Positions 15,856 through 26,050 of a stretch of 64,000 nt of DNA are shown one piece after another. The notes below the pieces were generated by a model. The model was not told the DNA's origin. It searched no databases and saw nothing but the letters and a program-made list of their open reading frames with translations. A program made the position numbers and the translations under genes. Source of the stretch: Alkalimarinus coralli (GTDB taxonomy: Bacteria; Pseudomonadota; Gammaproteobacteria; Pseudomonadales; Oleiphilaceae); assembly GCF_023650515.1 (NCBI RefSeq), contig NZ_CP096016.1, positions 3,660,001 to 3,724,000 of the forward strand, given 5' to 3'. Numbering within the stretch: the first letter of the stretch is position 1; every line of letters starts with the position of its first letter.

Positions 15856-15887
15856 ATATATTTAATCAATTGATCAATTAAATATAT
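15856..15887. promoter_or_regulatory. AT-rich palindrome, probable TetR operator
   Basis: ATATATTTAAT and ATTAAATATAT are perfect 11-base arms around ten bases, ending 14 bases before the TetR gene start. Operators of self-controlling TetR regulators usually sit here. A related AT-rich stretch (TTATTTAATCATTTAG) precedes the efflux adaptor gene. Confidence 0.6.
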
Positions 15888-15901
15888 AAATCACCATTGC
15901 C

Positions 15902-16549
15902 ATGACCAAAGAGAGTAAACGAGGCAGGCCTTCTGACCCGGAAGTCCAGCAGCAACGCAAAGAACGGCTAATGGACGCGGCCTACCAGCTGCTTGACCAA
16001 AAAAGCTACCGCACCATTACCATCCGTGAAATTGCCGAGTTGGCGGGCATGAAGTCAGCGATGATCAGCTACTACTTCAACAATAAAGAAGGCCTTTTCA
16101 CCGCACTGATCGAACGTTACGCCACCGTAAACTTCAAACGAATGGGCGATGTCATGAACAGCCCGAACCCCCTTAAGGCGTTTATCAAAACGGCTGTCAC
16201 CCACTTTTCAGACAACCCTGCGCTGTCCCGTTTTATCGCAGACGAAATTATGTCTCAGCAAGGCCCGCTGGGGGAGAAATTCATCGATATGATGCCGAAA
16301 CGAGTCGCTGTATTTTTACCTGCGCTTATAACGTCACAACAAAAAGAAGGGCTCATCAGGCCAGACCTTGATCCGAAGTGGGCTGCATTTTCGCTTATGA
16401 CGATGATTGTAATGCCGTTTATAGGAGCCCCTGTTAGAGACAAAGCATGGCAGATAAGCCATCAGGACGTTGCCAGTGAGGCATGGGTAGAACACATATA
16501 CGGGCTTTTTATGATGGGCTGTCAAACTCACCCTATCACAGCAAATTAA
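15902..16549 (+). CDS. TetR/AcrR family regulator of the adjacent RND operon
   Basis: A 215-residue protein with an N-terminal helix-turn-helix (TIREIAELAGMKSAMISYYFNNKEGLF) and an all-helical ligand domain with a typical PF-type C-terminus. It is the first gene of a same-strand set with an efflux adaptor (16586) and RND pump (17947), so it most likely represses them and itself through the palindrome at 15856-15887 until a pump substrate binds. The ligand is unknown. Confidence 0.88.
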   Translation: MTKESKRGRPSDPEVQQQRKERLMDAAYQLLDQKSYRTITIREIAELAGMKSAMISYYFNNKEGLFTALIERYATVNFKRMGDVMNSPNPLKAFIKTAVTHFSDNPALSRFIADEIMSQQGPLGEKFIDMMPKRVAVFLPALITSQQKEGLIRPDLDPKWAAFSLMTMIVMPFIGAPVRDKAWQISHQDVASEAWVEHIYGLFMMGCQTHPITAN

Positions 16550-16585
16550 TTATTTAATCATTTAGTTACGTACAGGACACCACAT

Positions 16586-17950
16586 ATGTCTGCCAAGCTC
16601 TTACGCCGACGATATATTTTTTTGATCATTGCTGCTATCGGCATCTTCGCAGCCGTGATCATCGTTAAATCTCGACCAGCTATGCAGCATCAGCCTGAAA
16701 GCAGAGAAGCCGCAAACGTTACCGTAATCAATGTGGAACAACACCGGGTGAAACCTGCGATTACAGGGTTTGGTGAAGTTGAACCCGATATTCTGTTGGA
16801 TGCAAAGTCTGAGATTTCTGGCAAAGTAGTTTATGTGCACCCCCAACTGAGAATGGGTAATATTCTGCCAAAAGATACCGTCGTCATTCGTATTGATGAT
16901 AACGACTACCGTTTGGCGCTCAAACAGGCAGAGGCGGATTTAGCTGTCAGCAAAGCCAACCTTAAGGAGATGAAGCTTAACCTTAAAGATACTCAAACCG
17001 ATCTTAAGCTGGCCAAAAACAAACTGGCCATCGCCACTAAAGACCTGGATCGTAATGAAAAACTACTGAAAAAAGGCTCTATATCGCAAACCGCAATGGG
17101 CGCTCAACAGACCATTGTGCTGCAGCTTAAACAAGAAGTTCAAAGCCTTACCAATCAACTCGAAACACTTCCCGCTCAACTTGAAGTTCAAGAAGCCAAA
17201 ATTGTCATCTCTCAAGCCTCTGTTGAGACCCAGCAGCGTAACTTGGAGCGGGCAGTGATTAAGCTTCCTTTTAACGCCCGAATCACATCGATGTCGGTGG
17301 AAGAGAACCAGTTTGTCAGCCAGGGGGCTTCACTTTTTTCAGCGCAAACCATTAACAAGGTGCTGATTAATGCCCAGTTCCCTCTGGAGCAGTTTCGCAT
17401 ATTGGCAAAAGGCTTCAACCACAACCAGACAATTCTGGAAGATGCCTTTAAGAACGGCAATACCGATGAACTCTTTTCACGTTTAGGGTTGTCTGCAAAG
17501 GTTAAACTAGCAGGTGACAAACTCACCCTGTGGGATGCCAAGGTGGAGCGAATTAGCGGTAACCTCGACCCAGCCTCTCGTACGCTGGGGGTCATCGTCA
17601 GTGTTGATAGACCCTACAGCAACATCAAGCCCGGTATCAAACCGCCGCTGATGCAAGGGATGTATACAGAGGTGATACTGCAAGGAAACCCTAAAGAGTA
17701 TTTTGTAGTGCCCAGGGATGCATTACATGAAAAACAGCTGTTTCTGGTCGATGAAGACAGCCGACTGAAACGGGTTGATATAACCGCTGAAGCCCAGGGA
17801 AATATGCTGCTGATCGAGCGCGGACTCACTTCGGGAGAGCAGGTCATCACGTCGGACGTATTCCCCGCCGTTGCAGGCATGAAGCTTCAGGCAACACCAG
17901 ACAACGCTAAACAACAGCAAATAGTTGAGTGGCTGGAGGCCCACCAATGA
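16586..17950 (+). CDS. RND efflux periplasmic adaptor (membrane fusion protein)
   Basis: A 454-residue protein with an N-terminal membrane anchor (YIFLIIAAIGIFAAVIIV), a lipoyl-like first half (DAKSEISGKVVYVHP), a long coiled-coil hairpin rich in Lys, Leu and Gln (about 110-220), a second lipoyl half (LPFNARITSMSVEENQFV) and a beta-barrel. It links the inner-membrane pump to an outer-membrane channel. The stop overlaps the start of the pump gene (ATGA), so both are translationally coupled. No channel gene lies in this operon; a TolC-like protein elsewhere, or the one at 35.8 kb, must serve. Confidence 0.9.
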   Translation: MSAKLLRRRYIFLIIAAIGIFAAVIIVKSRPAMQHQPESREAANVTVINVEQHRVKPAITGFGEVEPDILLDAKSEISGKVVYVHPQLRMGNILPKDTVVIRIDDNDYRLALKQAEADLAVSKANLKEMKLNLKDTQTDLKLAKNKLAIATKDLDRNEKLLKKGSISQTAMGAQQTIVLQLKQEVQSLTNQLETLPAQLEVQEAKIVISQASVETQQRNLERAVIKLPFNARITSMSVEENQFVSQGASLFSAQTINKVLINAQFPLEQFRILAKGFNHNQTILEDAFKNGNTDELFSRLGLSAKVKLAGDKLTLWDAKVERISGNLDPASRTLGVIVSVDRPYSNIKPGIKPPLMQGMYTEVILQGNPKEYFVVPRDALHEKQLFLVDEDSRLKRVDITAEAQGNMLLIERGLTSGEQVITSDVFPAVAGMKLQATPDNAKQQQIVEWLEAHQ

Positions 17951-20900
17951 TCCGCTTTTTTACCGTCCATCCAACGGCTTCAAACCTCATTATGGGGTTG
18001 TTTATTCTTGCCGGTTTTCTGACCCTGCCAGAGATAAAGCGCGAGACATTCCCTGAAGTGAACTCCTTCGAAGTGGAAGTCAAAGTCCCCTACCCCGGAG
18101 CCTCACCCACCGATGTAGAGCAAGCGATTTGTAAGCCGCTTGAAGATGCGCTCGATGGCATCAGTTTCACTGAAGAGAAACGCTGCCAAGCGCGGGATTC
18201 GGTCGGTTTGATGACCGTTAAAATGCTTGAAGAGGGCAATTTCAGCCAGTTTCAGGATGACATTAAAAGCGCCGTTGATGGCATTGATAATTTTCCAGAT
18301 AAGGCAGAAACCGCCGTTGTGACGGAGCTTGGTAAAACGCAGGATGTTATTACCGTGGCCATTGTCGCGGAAATGCCTCGCCCTGAGCTCAAGAACCTGG
18401 CTGAAGATATCAAACAACGCATGTTGAGAGAGACTATTGTGCCGCTGGTCGACATAGAAGGCTTCTCGACTCGGCAGTTTAAGATCCAAGTCTCACAGCA
18501 TAACCTGCGACAATATGGCCTCAGCCTGCAAGATATCGCCAACCTGGTGACCAAGCAGAACATCGACCTCCCCGCAGGGGATATCACCACCCAAGACCGG
18601 GACTACCAGATTCGATTCAGTGACGAAAAACGCTCCATTGAAGAGCTCAAGCAGTTGATGGTCATTGAGGGCGGGCAACGCAACGAGGTTCGACTGGCGG
18701 ATATTGCGACCATTACCGATGGGTTTGACAACCCGGAGGACAAAGTTACATTTAACGGTAAACCTGCCGCATTTTTAAAAGTCAGCAAAAACACCCGCGA
18801 TGACAGCCTTAAAATACTGGCTTCGGTCGAACAGTTTATTGCAGAGCAAGAGAAGCGCCTCCCCGAACAGGTAGAGTTTCATCTCACTCAGGATTTCACC
18901 AGCATCATCAATGACCGAATTGAAATGCTCTCGACCAATGCCTGGCAAGGGTTGATTCTGGTGTTTGCCGTGATGTGGGTATTTTTTGGCACCCGCTACG
19001 CGTTTTGGGTGGTCATGGGGCTGCCTGTTTCGTTCCTTGCTGGTGCGTTTTTGCTCGGCAATATCGGCGTGAGTATTAACATGCTGTCGATGGTTGCCCT
19101 GCTGCTAGCGCTCGGTATCTTGATGGATGACGCCATCGTGATCAGCGAAAGCATTGGCAGCCAGATACGGCATGGTAAAAAGCCAGTTCAAGCGGCGATA
19201 GACGGCACAAAACTCGTCGCACCGGGGGTATTCTCTTCATTCTTAACCACGCTGTGTATATTCTCCGGGCTGCTCTTTCTGAAAGGGGATATCGGCCAGG
19301 TATTGGTAGTCATCCCCACCGTGCTAATTGCGGTAATTTCAGTCTCGTTACTGGAGGCATTCTTCATTCTGCCCCATCATTTGCAGCACTCCTTAGCTCA
19401 TCAACACTCTCTGGCCAGCCAGGAAAAAGCATCTCAAATAAGTCGATGGGAAGCCCGGTTCAGAGAGTCTTTTGACCAACGGTTTGATCAGGCCCGAAAA
19501 ACCATCGACCAGTGGGTGTCTGTTTTAATCAATTACCGCTATGCCTTTATTGGCAGTGTCGTGGCGGTGCTTATTATCTCGGTCAGCTTTTTAATATCGG
19601 GGGTCATAAAGTTCTCTCCCTTCCCCAATGTTGAGGGCAATGTGATTCAAGCTCGCATACTAATGCCTACCGGTACCTCACTGAGTCGCACAGAGACCGT
19701 TGTAAACCATTACACCGAAGCGCTTGAAGTCACGAACAAGCGTTTCTCCAAGGAAGGCATACCCGCAGTGGAGGCGGTCACCGTCAAATTCAATACTCAT
19801 GCTGATGCATTTGAAGCGGGGCCACACTTGGCTACCATCAGCATCGATATGCTCACCGCAGAGGAGCGGGATTTCTCGCTGAATGCCTTTATGGATGACT
19901 GGCGAACAGAAGCTGGCAGTATCCCGGATGCCTGGAGCATCGCCATTAAGGAACCAAGTATTGGCCCAAGTGGGCGCGCTATTTTCATTCGGTTGCAAGG
20001 AGAAGATCTAAACGAGCTGTCCCAAGCCTCACACGCATTACAGCAATGGCTTGCGGGTTACCCCGGTGTTAACAACCTGATGGATGACCTCCGCCCGGGT
20101 AAACCGGAATTCACACTACACTTAAAAGCCGGCGCTTTCTCATTGGGTATCGACGCCCAGACCGTTGCCTCACAATTAAGAGCCGCCTACCAGGGCGCAA
20201 AAGTTATTGAGTCCAGCGTGGGGTTAGAAACCTATGAAGTCAGCGTGATGCTGGATGACGCGTCAAAGGATGAGCTGGCTGACTTTGACTCGTTCCCAAT
20301 TATTCACCCTATATCAGGCGCGATTATTCCACTCTCTCACGTCGCAGACATATCACCGACTCGCAGTTTTTCCCGGATTCATCGGGTGGATAACCAACGA
20401 ACGGTAACGGTTTATGGCGATATCGATAGTGAAAAAAACAACACCGGAGAAGTCATCGCCGATCTAAAAAAATCCAAGCTATCAGACCTGCAAACTCAAT
20501 TCCCAAATACACACATCAGTTTTCAGGGCGAAGTTAAAGAAGGTGCAGAAACCCAAGGTTCAATGAAAACGGCTTTTATCCTGGGTTTAGCAGGCGTGTT
20601 TATACTGCTCAGTTTTCAGTTCAGGTCATACGCAGAACCGCTGGTGGTGATGCTTAACATCCCGCTGGCGTTTATTGGCGTGGTGTGGGGCCACTGGTTG
20701 ATGGGGTTAGATATCACCATGCCCTCACTGCTGGGGTTTGTATCACTGGCAGGGATTGTGGTGAACGATTCAATCTTACTGGTGGAGTTTGTCAAACGGC
20801 ATGTGGCTGAGGGTATGAGTGTTCATAACGCGGCTGCTAGAGCCAGTCACGACCGATTCAGAGCCGTACTATTAACCTCACTCACCACCATCGCAGGCAT

Positions 20901-21075
20901 GACACCGTTGCTATTTGAAACCAGCCTGCAGGCCCAGATACTGATTCCCCTCGCGACCAGCATTGTGTTCGGCATTGCCAGCTCCACACTGTTAGTGCTC
21001 TTCGTGGTTCCCTGCTTTTACAGCATTCTTGAAGATTTTGGTTTGGCCAAAGCTAAAAAGACCGCCCACTCATAA
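17947..21075 (+). CDS. RND efflux transporter, inner-membrane pump
   Basis: About 1042 residues with the RND layout: a first membrane helix (MIRFFTVHPTASNLIMGLFI), a large periplasmic loop, a helix bundle with LALGILMDDAIVISE in the conserved TM4 position, then the duplicated second half ending in LLGFVSLAGIVVNDSILLVEF. It exports compounds using the proton gradient. The paired acidic residues of helix 4 (DD) are kept. The start at 17947 overlaps the adaptor stop; an upstream in-frame ATG at 17929 is unlikely. The sequence type resembles AcrB-like pumps with broad or undefined substrates. Confidence 0.92.
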   Translation: MIRFFTVHPTASNLIMGLFILAGFLTLPEIKRETFPEVNSFEVEVKVPYPGASPTDVEQAICKPLEDALDGISFTEEKRCQARDSVGLMTVKMLEEGNFSQFQDDIKSAVDGIDNFPDKAETAVVTELGKTQDVITVAIVAEMPRPELKNLAEDIKQRMLRETIVPLVDIEGFSTRQFKIQVSQHNLRQYGLSLQDIANLVTKQNIDLPAGDITTQDRDYQIRFSDEKRSIEELKQLMVIEGGQRNEVRLADIATITDGFDNPEDKVTFNGKPAAFLKVSKNTRDDSLKILASVEQFIAEQEKRLPEQVEFHLTQDFTSIINDRIEMLSTNAWQGLILVFAVMWVFFGTRYAFWVVMGLPVSFLAGAFLLGNIGVSINMLSMVALLLALGILMDDAIVISESIGSQIRHGKKPVQAAIDGTKLVAPGVFSSFLTTLCIFSGLLFLKGDIGQVLVVIPTVLIAVISVSLLEAFFILPHHLQHSLAHQHSLASQEKASQISRWEARFRESFDQRFDQARKTIDQWVSVLINYRYAFIGSVVAVLIISVSFLISGVIKFSPFPNVEGNVIQARILMPTGTSLSRTETVVNHYTEALEVTNKRFSKEGIPAVEAVTVKFNTHADAFEAGPHLATISIDMLTAEERDFSLNAFMDDWRTEAGSIPDAWSIAIKEPSIGPSGRAIFIRLQGEDLNELSQASHALQQWLAGYPGVNNLMDDLRPGKPEFTLHLKAGAFSLGIDAQTVASQLRAAYQGAKVIESSVGLETYEVSVMLDDASKDELADFDSFPIIHPISGAIIPLSHVADISPTRSFSRIHRVDNQRTVTVYGDIDSEKNNTGEVIADLKKSKLSDLQTQFPNTHISFQGEVKEGAETQGSMKTAFILGLAGVFILLSFQFRSYAEPLVVMLNIPLAFIGVVWGHWLMGLDITMPSLLGFVSLAGIVVNDSILLVEFVKRHVAEGMSVHNAAARASHDRFRAVLLTSLTTIAGMTPLLFETSLQAQILIPLATSIVFGIASSTLLVLFVVPCFYSILEDFGLAKAKKTAHS

Positions 21076-21263
21076 GAGGGGCGGGTCTCCCCGCTACAAA
21101 ACGTTATATTGATCACTTATCGAGTAACTTGATCTACCACAATTAGAAATGTCGGCTACTCTGGTAATTAGATCATTTGGGTATATGAGATACCACTTTC
21201 ACTTATAACGTTATAACAATTGCACTTGGAATTCCGATAGAGTTCCATGGAGACCAGACCTTC

Positions 21264-22853
21264 ATGAGAATCAACAGCCCCGTCAGCGGTATTGAGAAAA
21301 ACTACCATGACCACGCCAACCTGCTCTCTACCACTAACCTGAAAGGTCAGATCACTTACGCAAACCCCGAATTTATCGATATTGCGGAGTTCTCACTTGA
21401 TGAGATGGCTCAGCAACCGCACAACATCATCCGCCACCCGGATATGCCGCCATTAGCGTTCGATATGTTATGGAAGCGGCTGAAAGCCGGTCATTCATGG
21501 ATGGGGCTGGTGAAAAACCGCAGTAAAAGTGGCGATCATTACTGGGTTGATGCCTACGCAACACCGGTTCAAGACAATGGTGAAACACAAGAATATCAGT
21601 CTGTAAGGGTAAAACCCAAACGGGAATGGGTTAAAAGAGCCGAGGCACTGTATGCAAAACTGAAACAAGGTACGGTGCCTAAATCGCTCACCCGCAAGCA
21701 GCCCTCGACACTGTTTAAAACGTCACTGGCCCTTTGGGCATCAGTGCTTTTCGGAATGGCGTTGTCATCCATGACAGCGACCCAAGATATTAGCACCATC
21801 GCAGCAGTGTTGCTGTTGTCAGCGGGTGTCACCCAGGCAACGCTTTGGTGGTTATGGCGACCGATCAATAAAGTGCTGCAAGAGGCCCGAGCCATAACCG
21901 ATGACCCGGTTGCCATGCATATCTATACCGGTCGCATTGACGATGCCGGGCAGCTGGCGCTGGCAATGAAAATGCTCAGTGCGGAAACAGGTGGGTTAGT
22001 TGGGCGAATTGCAGATGATTCCCGTCAGCTATCCAGCCAAAGCCACGAGCTGCTTAACGCGGTTGAGCTTAGCAAGCAGCATGTCGATACCATGCATTTG
22101 CAAACCGATCAGGTCGCTACGGCCATTAATGAAATGAGCGCAACCGTTCAGGAGGTGGCCAGTAATGCCAGCGCGACCGCCGCTGCGGCTCACGACGCCC
22201 AACAAGGTGCTGATCAAGGCAACGAATTGGTACGCAAAACAGCCGATGCGATAGAGACACTGGCCTCCGATATTGATAAATCGTCTCAAGTCATTGAACA
22301 ACTTGAAAAAGACAGCGACGGCATCAACACCATCGTCGATGTTATTCGTGCCATTGCGGAGCAGACCAACCTGTTGGCACTTAATGCGGCGATAGAAGCC
22401 GCCCGCGCAGGCGAACAGGGGCGAGGGTTTGCGGTGGTGGCCGATGAAGTTCGCACCCTGGCTAACCGAACCCACGAGTCTACCGAAGAGATCACCTCAA
22501 TGATTGAGAAACTTCAACAAGGCTCCCGCGCAGCCGTTGCCAGCATGGAGTCTGCTCGATCCCAAACCGATAATAGCGTTGCCTGTGCCAAGCAGGCGGC
22601 TGAAAGCATCACCCAAATGACCGCCTCGATTGGCAGTATTACCGATATGAGTCACCAAATCGCTGCCGCGGTCGAGCAGCAGAGTGCGGTGGCAGAAGAC
22701 ATTAATCAGAATGTAACCACCGTATCAGAGCTGGCTGAAGAACTATCCAGCGTCACCAGCAACAACTCAACAGTGGGCGAAAGCGTTAATACTTTGGCAA
22801 CCAGTTTACAGAAAATAGCCGAACAGTTTTTTGTCAAAAAGCGTGAGGCATAA
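21264..22853 (+). CDS. Aer-like PAS-domain methyl-accepting chemotaxis protein
   Basis: A 529-residue receptor. Residues about 20-120 form a PAS domain of the Aer type ([41 protein letters not shown]), which binds FAD and senses redox or oxygen state. Two membrane segments lie near 150-205. The cytoplasmic part holds the highly conserved hairpin [19 protein letters not shown] that docks CheA/CheW. There is no periplasmic sensor domain, so the signal is read inside the cell. No chemotaxis operon is adjacent; the receptor is a lone gene, convergent with yegD. Confidence 0.9.
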   Translation: MRINSPVSGIEKNYHDHANLLSTTNLKGQITYANPEFIDIAEFSLDEMAQQPHNIIRHPDMPPLAFDMLWKRLKAGHSWMGLVKNRSKSGDHYWVDAYATPVQDNGETQEYQSVRVKPKREWVKRAEALYAKLKQGTVPKSLTRKQPSTLFKTSLALWASVLFGMALSSMTATQDISTIAAVLLLSAGVTQATLWWLWRPINKVLQEARAITDDPVAMHIYTGRIDDAGQLALAMKMLSAETGGLVGRIADDSRQLSSQSHELLNAVELSKQHVDTMHLQTDQVATAINEMSATVQEVASNASATAAAAHDAQQGADQGNELVRKTADAIETLASDIDKSSQVIEQLEKDSDGINTIVDVIRAIAEQTNLLALNAAIEAARAGEQGRGFAVVADEVRTLANRTHESTEEITSMIEKLQQGSRAAVASMESARSQTDNSVACAKQAAESITQMTASIGSITDMSHQIAAAVEQQSAVAEDINQNVTTVSELAEELSSVTSNNSTVGESVNTLATSLQKIAEQFFVKKREA

Positions 22854-22864
22854 ATCGTTAACCG

Positions 22865-24229
22865 TTAACCGAACAGCTTCTCAGCCCACTTGGTTAAACC
22901 TGCAGTGACGCTACCAAAATGATCCCCATCCATAATGGGGATCTCACCGAGTTGCTGCTGTATCGCCTCTCGAATAACCGGCGATTTTGCCGTGCCACCA
23001 GTCACATAAACCAGGTCGGGAGAACACTGAGCCTGCGTAACCGCTTCGCCCATCAGCATGGATATTCTGTTTAACGGCCCTTGTATCGCCTCGGCAAACA
23101 GCGCCCTTGAGACTGATTGTGCCAACCCGCGCTCAATAAATGCCAGATCTGTGGTGATTTCCAGTGAGTCAGATAAGGCAATCTTGCTCTGCTCGCCACA
23201 CCGCACTAACTGGTGATTGGTTTTATGCTGCTGGAGGTCAACCAGTCGCTGTACCAAACGGCTATTACTGGCATCACGGCAGAGCTGCTGCAACAACTCT
23301 GCATTTGCCTGACTGCTAAACTCAAGCTGGGCATTCACATCATTAGTTCGAACCGCATTCCAATATGGCTCACTCGGCATCGCTAAACCACTCTTTAGCG
23401 TGCTATCAAGCCCAAGCAACGGCATAAATGCCTTGTAGCTAAGGTTTATATCTAAATCATTACCGCCAATTCGCTGGCCGCTATGCCCTAAGAAATCACT
23501 CTCCCGGTCAGCTTTATCGCGGTGCGATGGCCCCATGCGAACCACTGAGCAGTCGGTGGTTCCACCGCCGATATCGACAACCAAAACAATCTGGTCGTGC
23601 TGCAAGCCCGTTTCAAAATCGATACCTGCTGCCAACGGTTCGTATAAAAACTCGACCTGCTCATACCCTGCCCGCTCTGCTGCGGTGGTTAATATGTCTA
23701 CTGCCTGGCGGTTGCTTTGCTCGCCTCCGCTACCCTGAAAATTGACTGGTCGGCCAATGACGGTTTGGGTAATCGGCTGTTGAAGTGACCGCTCTGCCTG
23801 ACGTTTGATCGACTGCATCATAGCGGTAACTATATCTTCGAATATCGCCACCTGCTCGGAACGAAGCCCGCTAACCCCTAAAAACGACTTGGGTGACTTT
23901 ACAAAATACCCTTCTTCCGGAAAGTCGATGTAATTCTCAATTGCCTCTTCGCCAACAAAAAGAGTCTGCTCCTGCTCACCAATATTGAGGTTTCGTCTTA
24001 TTTGAGTCGCATGCTGGATAGCGGCCTTTCGCTGCTGAAGGTAGAGATTCCTGATGCTGTCAGACTGAATATTGTGGGCAACAGACTCGCAAATCAGCCC
24101 CCGGTCTGCCGCATAGAGCGTTGAAGGAGCAAAGCACTGGCCACCCCATAGCGGCAAGAGTTTAACATCGCCATCATCGATAACACCCATAGCGCAGTTG
24201 GAACTGCCATAATCAAAACCCGCAAACAT
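22865..24229 (-). CDS. yegD: YegD-type Hsp70 family protein
   Basis: The 454-residue protein has the actin/Hsp70 nucleotide-binding fold: the phosphate-1 motif at the start (MFAGFDYGSSNCAMGV), the phosphate-2 motif LVVDIGGGTTDCSVVRMGP and the adenosine motif YVTGGTAKSPVIREAI. The conserved block FVKSPKSFLGVSGL and INFQG-like VGRPVNFQGSGG match E. coli YegD closely in order. It has the ATPase domain but no typical substrate-binding domain, as known for YegD. Its client is unknown. It is divergent from the periplasmic binding protein gene and convergent with the chemoreceptor. Confidence 0.9.
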   Translation of the reverse strand: MFAGFDYGSSNCAMGVIDDGDVKLLPLWGGQCFAPSTLYAADRGLICESVAHNIQSDSIRNLYLQQRKAAIQHATQIRRNLNIGEQEQTLFVGEEAIENYIDFPEEGYFVKSPKSFLGVSGLRSEQVAIFEDIVTAMMQSIKRQAERSLQQPITQTVIGRPVNFQGSGGEQSNRQAVDILTTAAERAGYEQVEFLYEPLAAGIDFETGLQHDQIVLVVDIGGGTTDCSVVRMGPSHRDKADRESDFLGHSGQRIGGNDLDINLSYKAFMPLLGLDSTLKSGLAMPSEPYWNAVRTNDVNAQLEFSSQANAELLQQLCRDASNSRLVQRLVDLQQHKTNHQLVRCGEQSKIALSDSLEITTDLAFIERGLAQSVSRALFAEAIQGPLNRISMLMGEAVTQAQCSPDLVYVTGGTAKSPVIREAIQQQLGEIPIMDGDHFGSVTAGLTKWAEKLFG

Positions 24230-24385
24230 GACTTGTGCTCACACCACCAGAAAGAAAAGGGTGCGCAAACTATCACACTTAGCCCTATATGCAAAGAGAC
24301 GGGGACAGAGAACCCTTGCCCCTTTTTTTCACCTATACTTAGCATGTGCAGGTATCTTTTCTAACGACCCATATGGTTCGGCTTA

Positions 24386-25114
24386 ATGATTCAAAACCGT
24401 ATAATTTTTTTAGTTATGATTCTGCTAACTGGCTCCGCTCAGGCAGAAACATCGACCGTCACACTGGCCACGTTTGACCAGGAAGCTCCCCGCCTTACAG
24501 TCACTGAAATGGTGCTCAGAGAGGTCTACAAAAAGCTCAATATAAACTTACAAGTCGATAAGCACCCTGGCAACAGAGCGCTAATGCTCGCCAATAATGG
24601 CAAACTTGACGGAACACTAATTCGTTCAGCACTGCTAACAGATATCACCCCTAACTTGATAAAAATTCCTATCCCGGTTGCTCACGTTGAGTATGTGGCG
24701 TATACCAAAAAAAACAAAAAAATAGACGTCGAAAATTGGGATTCTCTAACTCCATACAGTATCGGTATTCTGAAAGGGGTTAAACTGATAGAGCTGCGCA
24801 GCAAACACCTCAACACAGAAATGGTCACCAATCACCGGTCTATTTTTAAAATGCTCTATTTAGAGCGTTTTGATGTAGCACTATTTACCAAACTGGATGG
24901 GTTATATGCGCTGAAAAAGATGAACTTACACACTGTCATCGTAGACTTGTCTCCTCCGCTGGAAGTTGCACCCGCCTACCACTTTCTACACCGCAAGCAT
25001 TCAACACTGATTGACAGCGTTTCCAAACTAATGCAAAAAATGCAGAATTCCGGTGAACTTCAGGCACTGATTCAGCAATCTGAGCGCAAGGTGATGGAAT
25101 CATTGCCTGAGTAA
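24386..25114 (+). CDS. periplasmic solute-binding protein, family 3-like
   Basis: A 242-residue protein with a clear signal peptide (IIFLVMILLTGSAQA). The mature part follows the two-lobed bacterial solute-binding pattern (LREVYKKLNINLQV; ANNGKLDGTLIRSALL; SIGILKGVKLIELR). Stand-alone proteins of this kind may feed sensors rather than ABC transporters; no permease is nearby. A weak ribosome site precedes the ATG. It lies just upstream of, and convergent with, the lipoprotein array. The ligand is unknown. Confidence 0.75.
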   Translation: MIQNRIIFLVMILLTGSAQAETSTVTLATFDQEAPRLTVTEMVLREVYKKLNINLQVDKHPGNRALMLANNGKLDGTLIRSALLTDITPNLIKIPIPVAHVEYVAYTKKNKKIDVENWDSLTPYSIGILKGVKLIELRSKHLNTEMVTNHRSIFKMLYLERFDVALFTKLDGLYALKKMNLHTVIVDLSPPLEVAPAYHFLHRKHSTLIDSVSKLMQKMQNSGELQALIQQSERKVMESLPE

Positions 25115-25277
25115 GTGCCCAACATATATATCCTCTTTTAAGACGCATCGCGCAGAAAGCCCTAACAAGCACCCTGAAAGAAGCACTAGAAGCATCATCA
25201 CCAAAGCAATAACACGATTGAGTATTTTATTTCTCCTATAAAGTCTCATACTCCCCAGTATGTATTGTTCTGCTAGA

Positions 25278-25988
25278 TCAAAAAACAACAGAAAAACTAT
25301 GTAATTTTGTTAGGTCAGTTGAAAGCATTCTTAAAGTAAAAAGGCGAGCACTATTGTCGCAATCAAGCGAGTAGTCATAGAGATTTGGTAAATACCGCTC
25401 CGCAAAACGGGGAGCGTTTGGATGCCGTTTTAATCGTTCAGTATTGAGTTTATAGCGATTGATGTGCTCATCAAAAATAACATCATCAATGGCAAACCCT
25501 TGTTTAAAGGTCTGCTTGGGTTTTGATGACAAAACATTTTCATCAAACTCGATTGAAAGATCAAGGCCCTTAAAGTAAATCGAGTTGGGGTCAAGATCTC
25601 CTTGTTCGCGTTGCTTTTTTTTGCCTTTCAAGCTGTTTCTAATCTCTTGCATTATCTCCTTTTCCTCGTTAAATAATAACGTGAGAGACTTAATCACTTT
25701 GGTGTTGTGGCCGGCATACAAGACAATGCCCATATCATCATAAACGTAGACATCACTGGCTGTCGGTGACATGCGGTCATAAGGCCCCAGCACCTCCACC
25801 CATTCATCGACTGATTTACCTAGAATAAGTGGCTCGTCGTTATAGCGAATATCGCAGCCGTTGAAGGTAAACTGGTGGTCAGGGTTAAGCATCTTTTTAG
25901 GTGACGGAGGTTCGCCAGAGCAGCCCGAGAGGGAGATACAAAGAGCGATAAGCCATGGGGTGGTGCTCTTGTAAGTTAGATTGTTCAT
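25278..25988 (-). CDS. probable type VI immunity lipoprotein, paralogue 5 (most distal)
   Basis: A 236-residue lipoprotein (lipobox LSGC). It shares with its four upstream neighbours the block FNGCDIRYN, LILG, WVEVLGPYDRMSP, DVYVYDDMG, DPNSIYFKGLD, SIEFDENVL and FKQGFAIDDVIFDE. Its C-terminus (RLFTLRMLSTDLTKLHSFSVVF) is unlike the others. I cannot name the family. As the last of five copies downstream of a VgrG toxin gene, its likely role is binding the toxin in the periplasm, possibly a variant toxin from other strains. Confidence 0.75.
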   Translation of the reverse strand: MNNLTYKSTTPWLIALCISLSGCSGEPPSPKKMLNPDHQFTFNGCDIRYNDEPLILGKSVDEWVEVLGPYDRMSPTASDVYVYDDMGIVLYAGHNTKVIKSLTLLFNEEKEIMQEIRNSLKGKKKQREQGDLDPNSIYFKGLDLSIEFDENVLSSKPKQTFKQGFAIDDVIFDEHINRYKLNTERLKRHPNAPRFAERYLPNLYDYSLDCDNSARLFTLRMLSTDLTKLHSFSVVF

Positions 25989-26050
25989 TTAATATTCATC
26001 GTAACTTTTGGTAATTGATTGTTGGGAGAAGCCTTTCTATTGAGTAAACG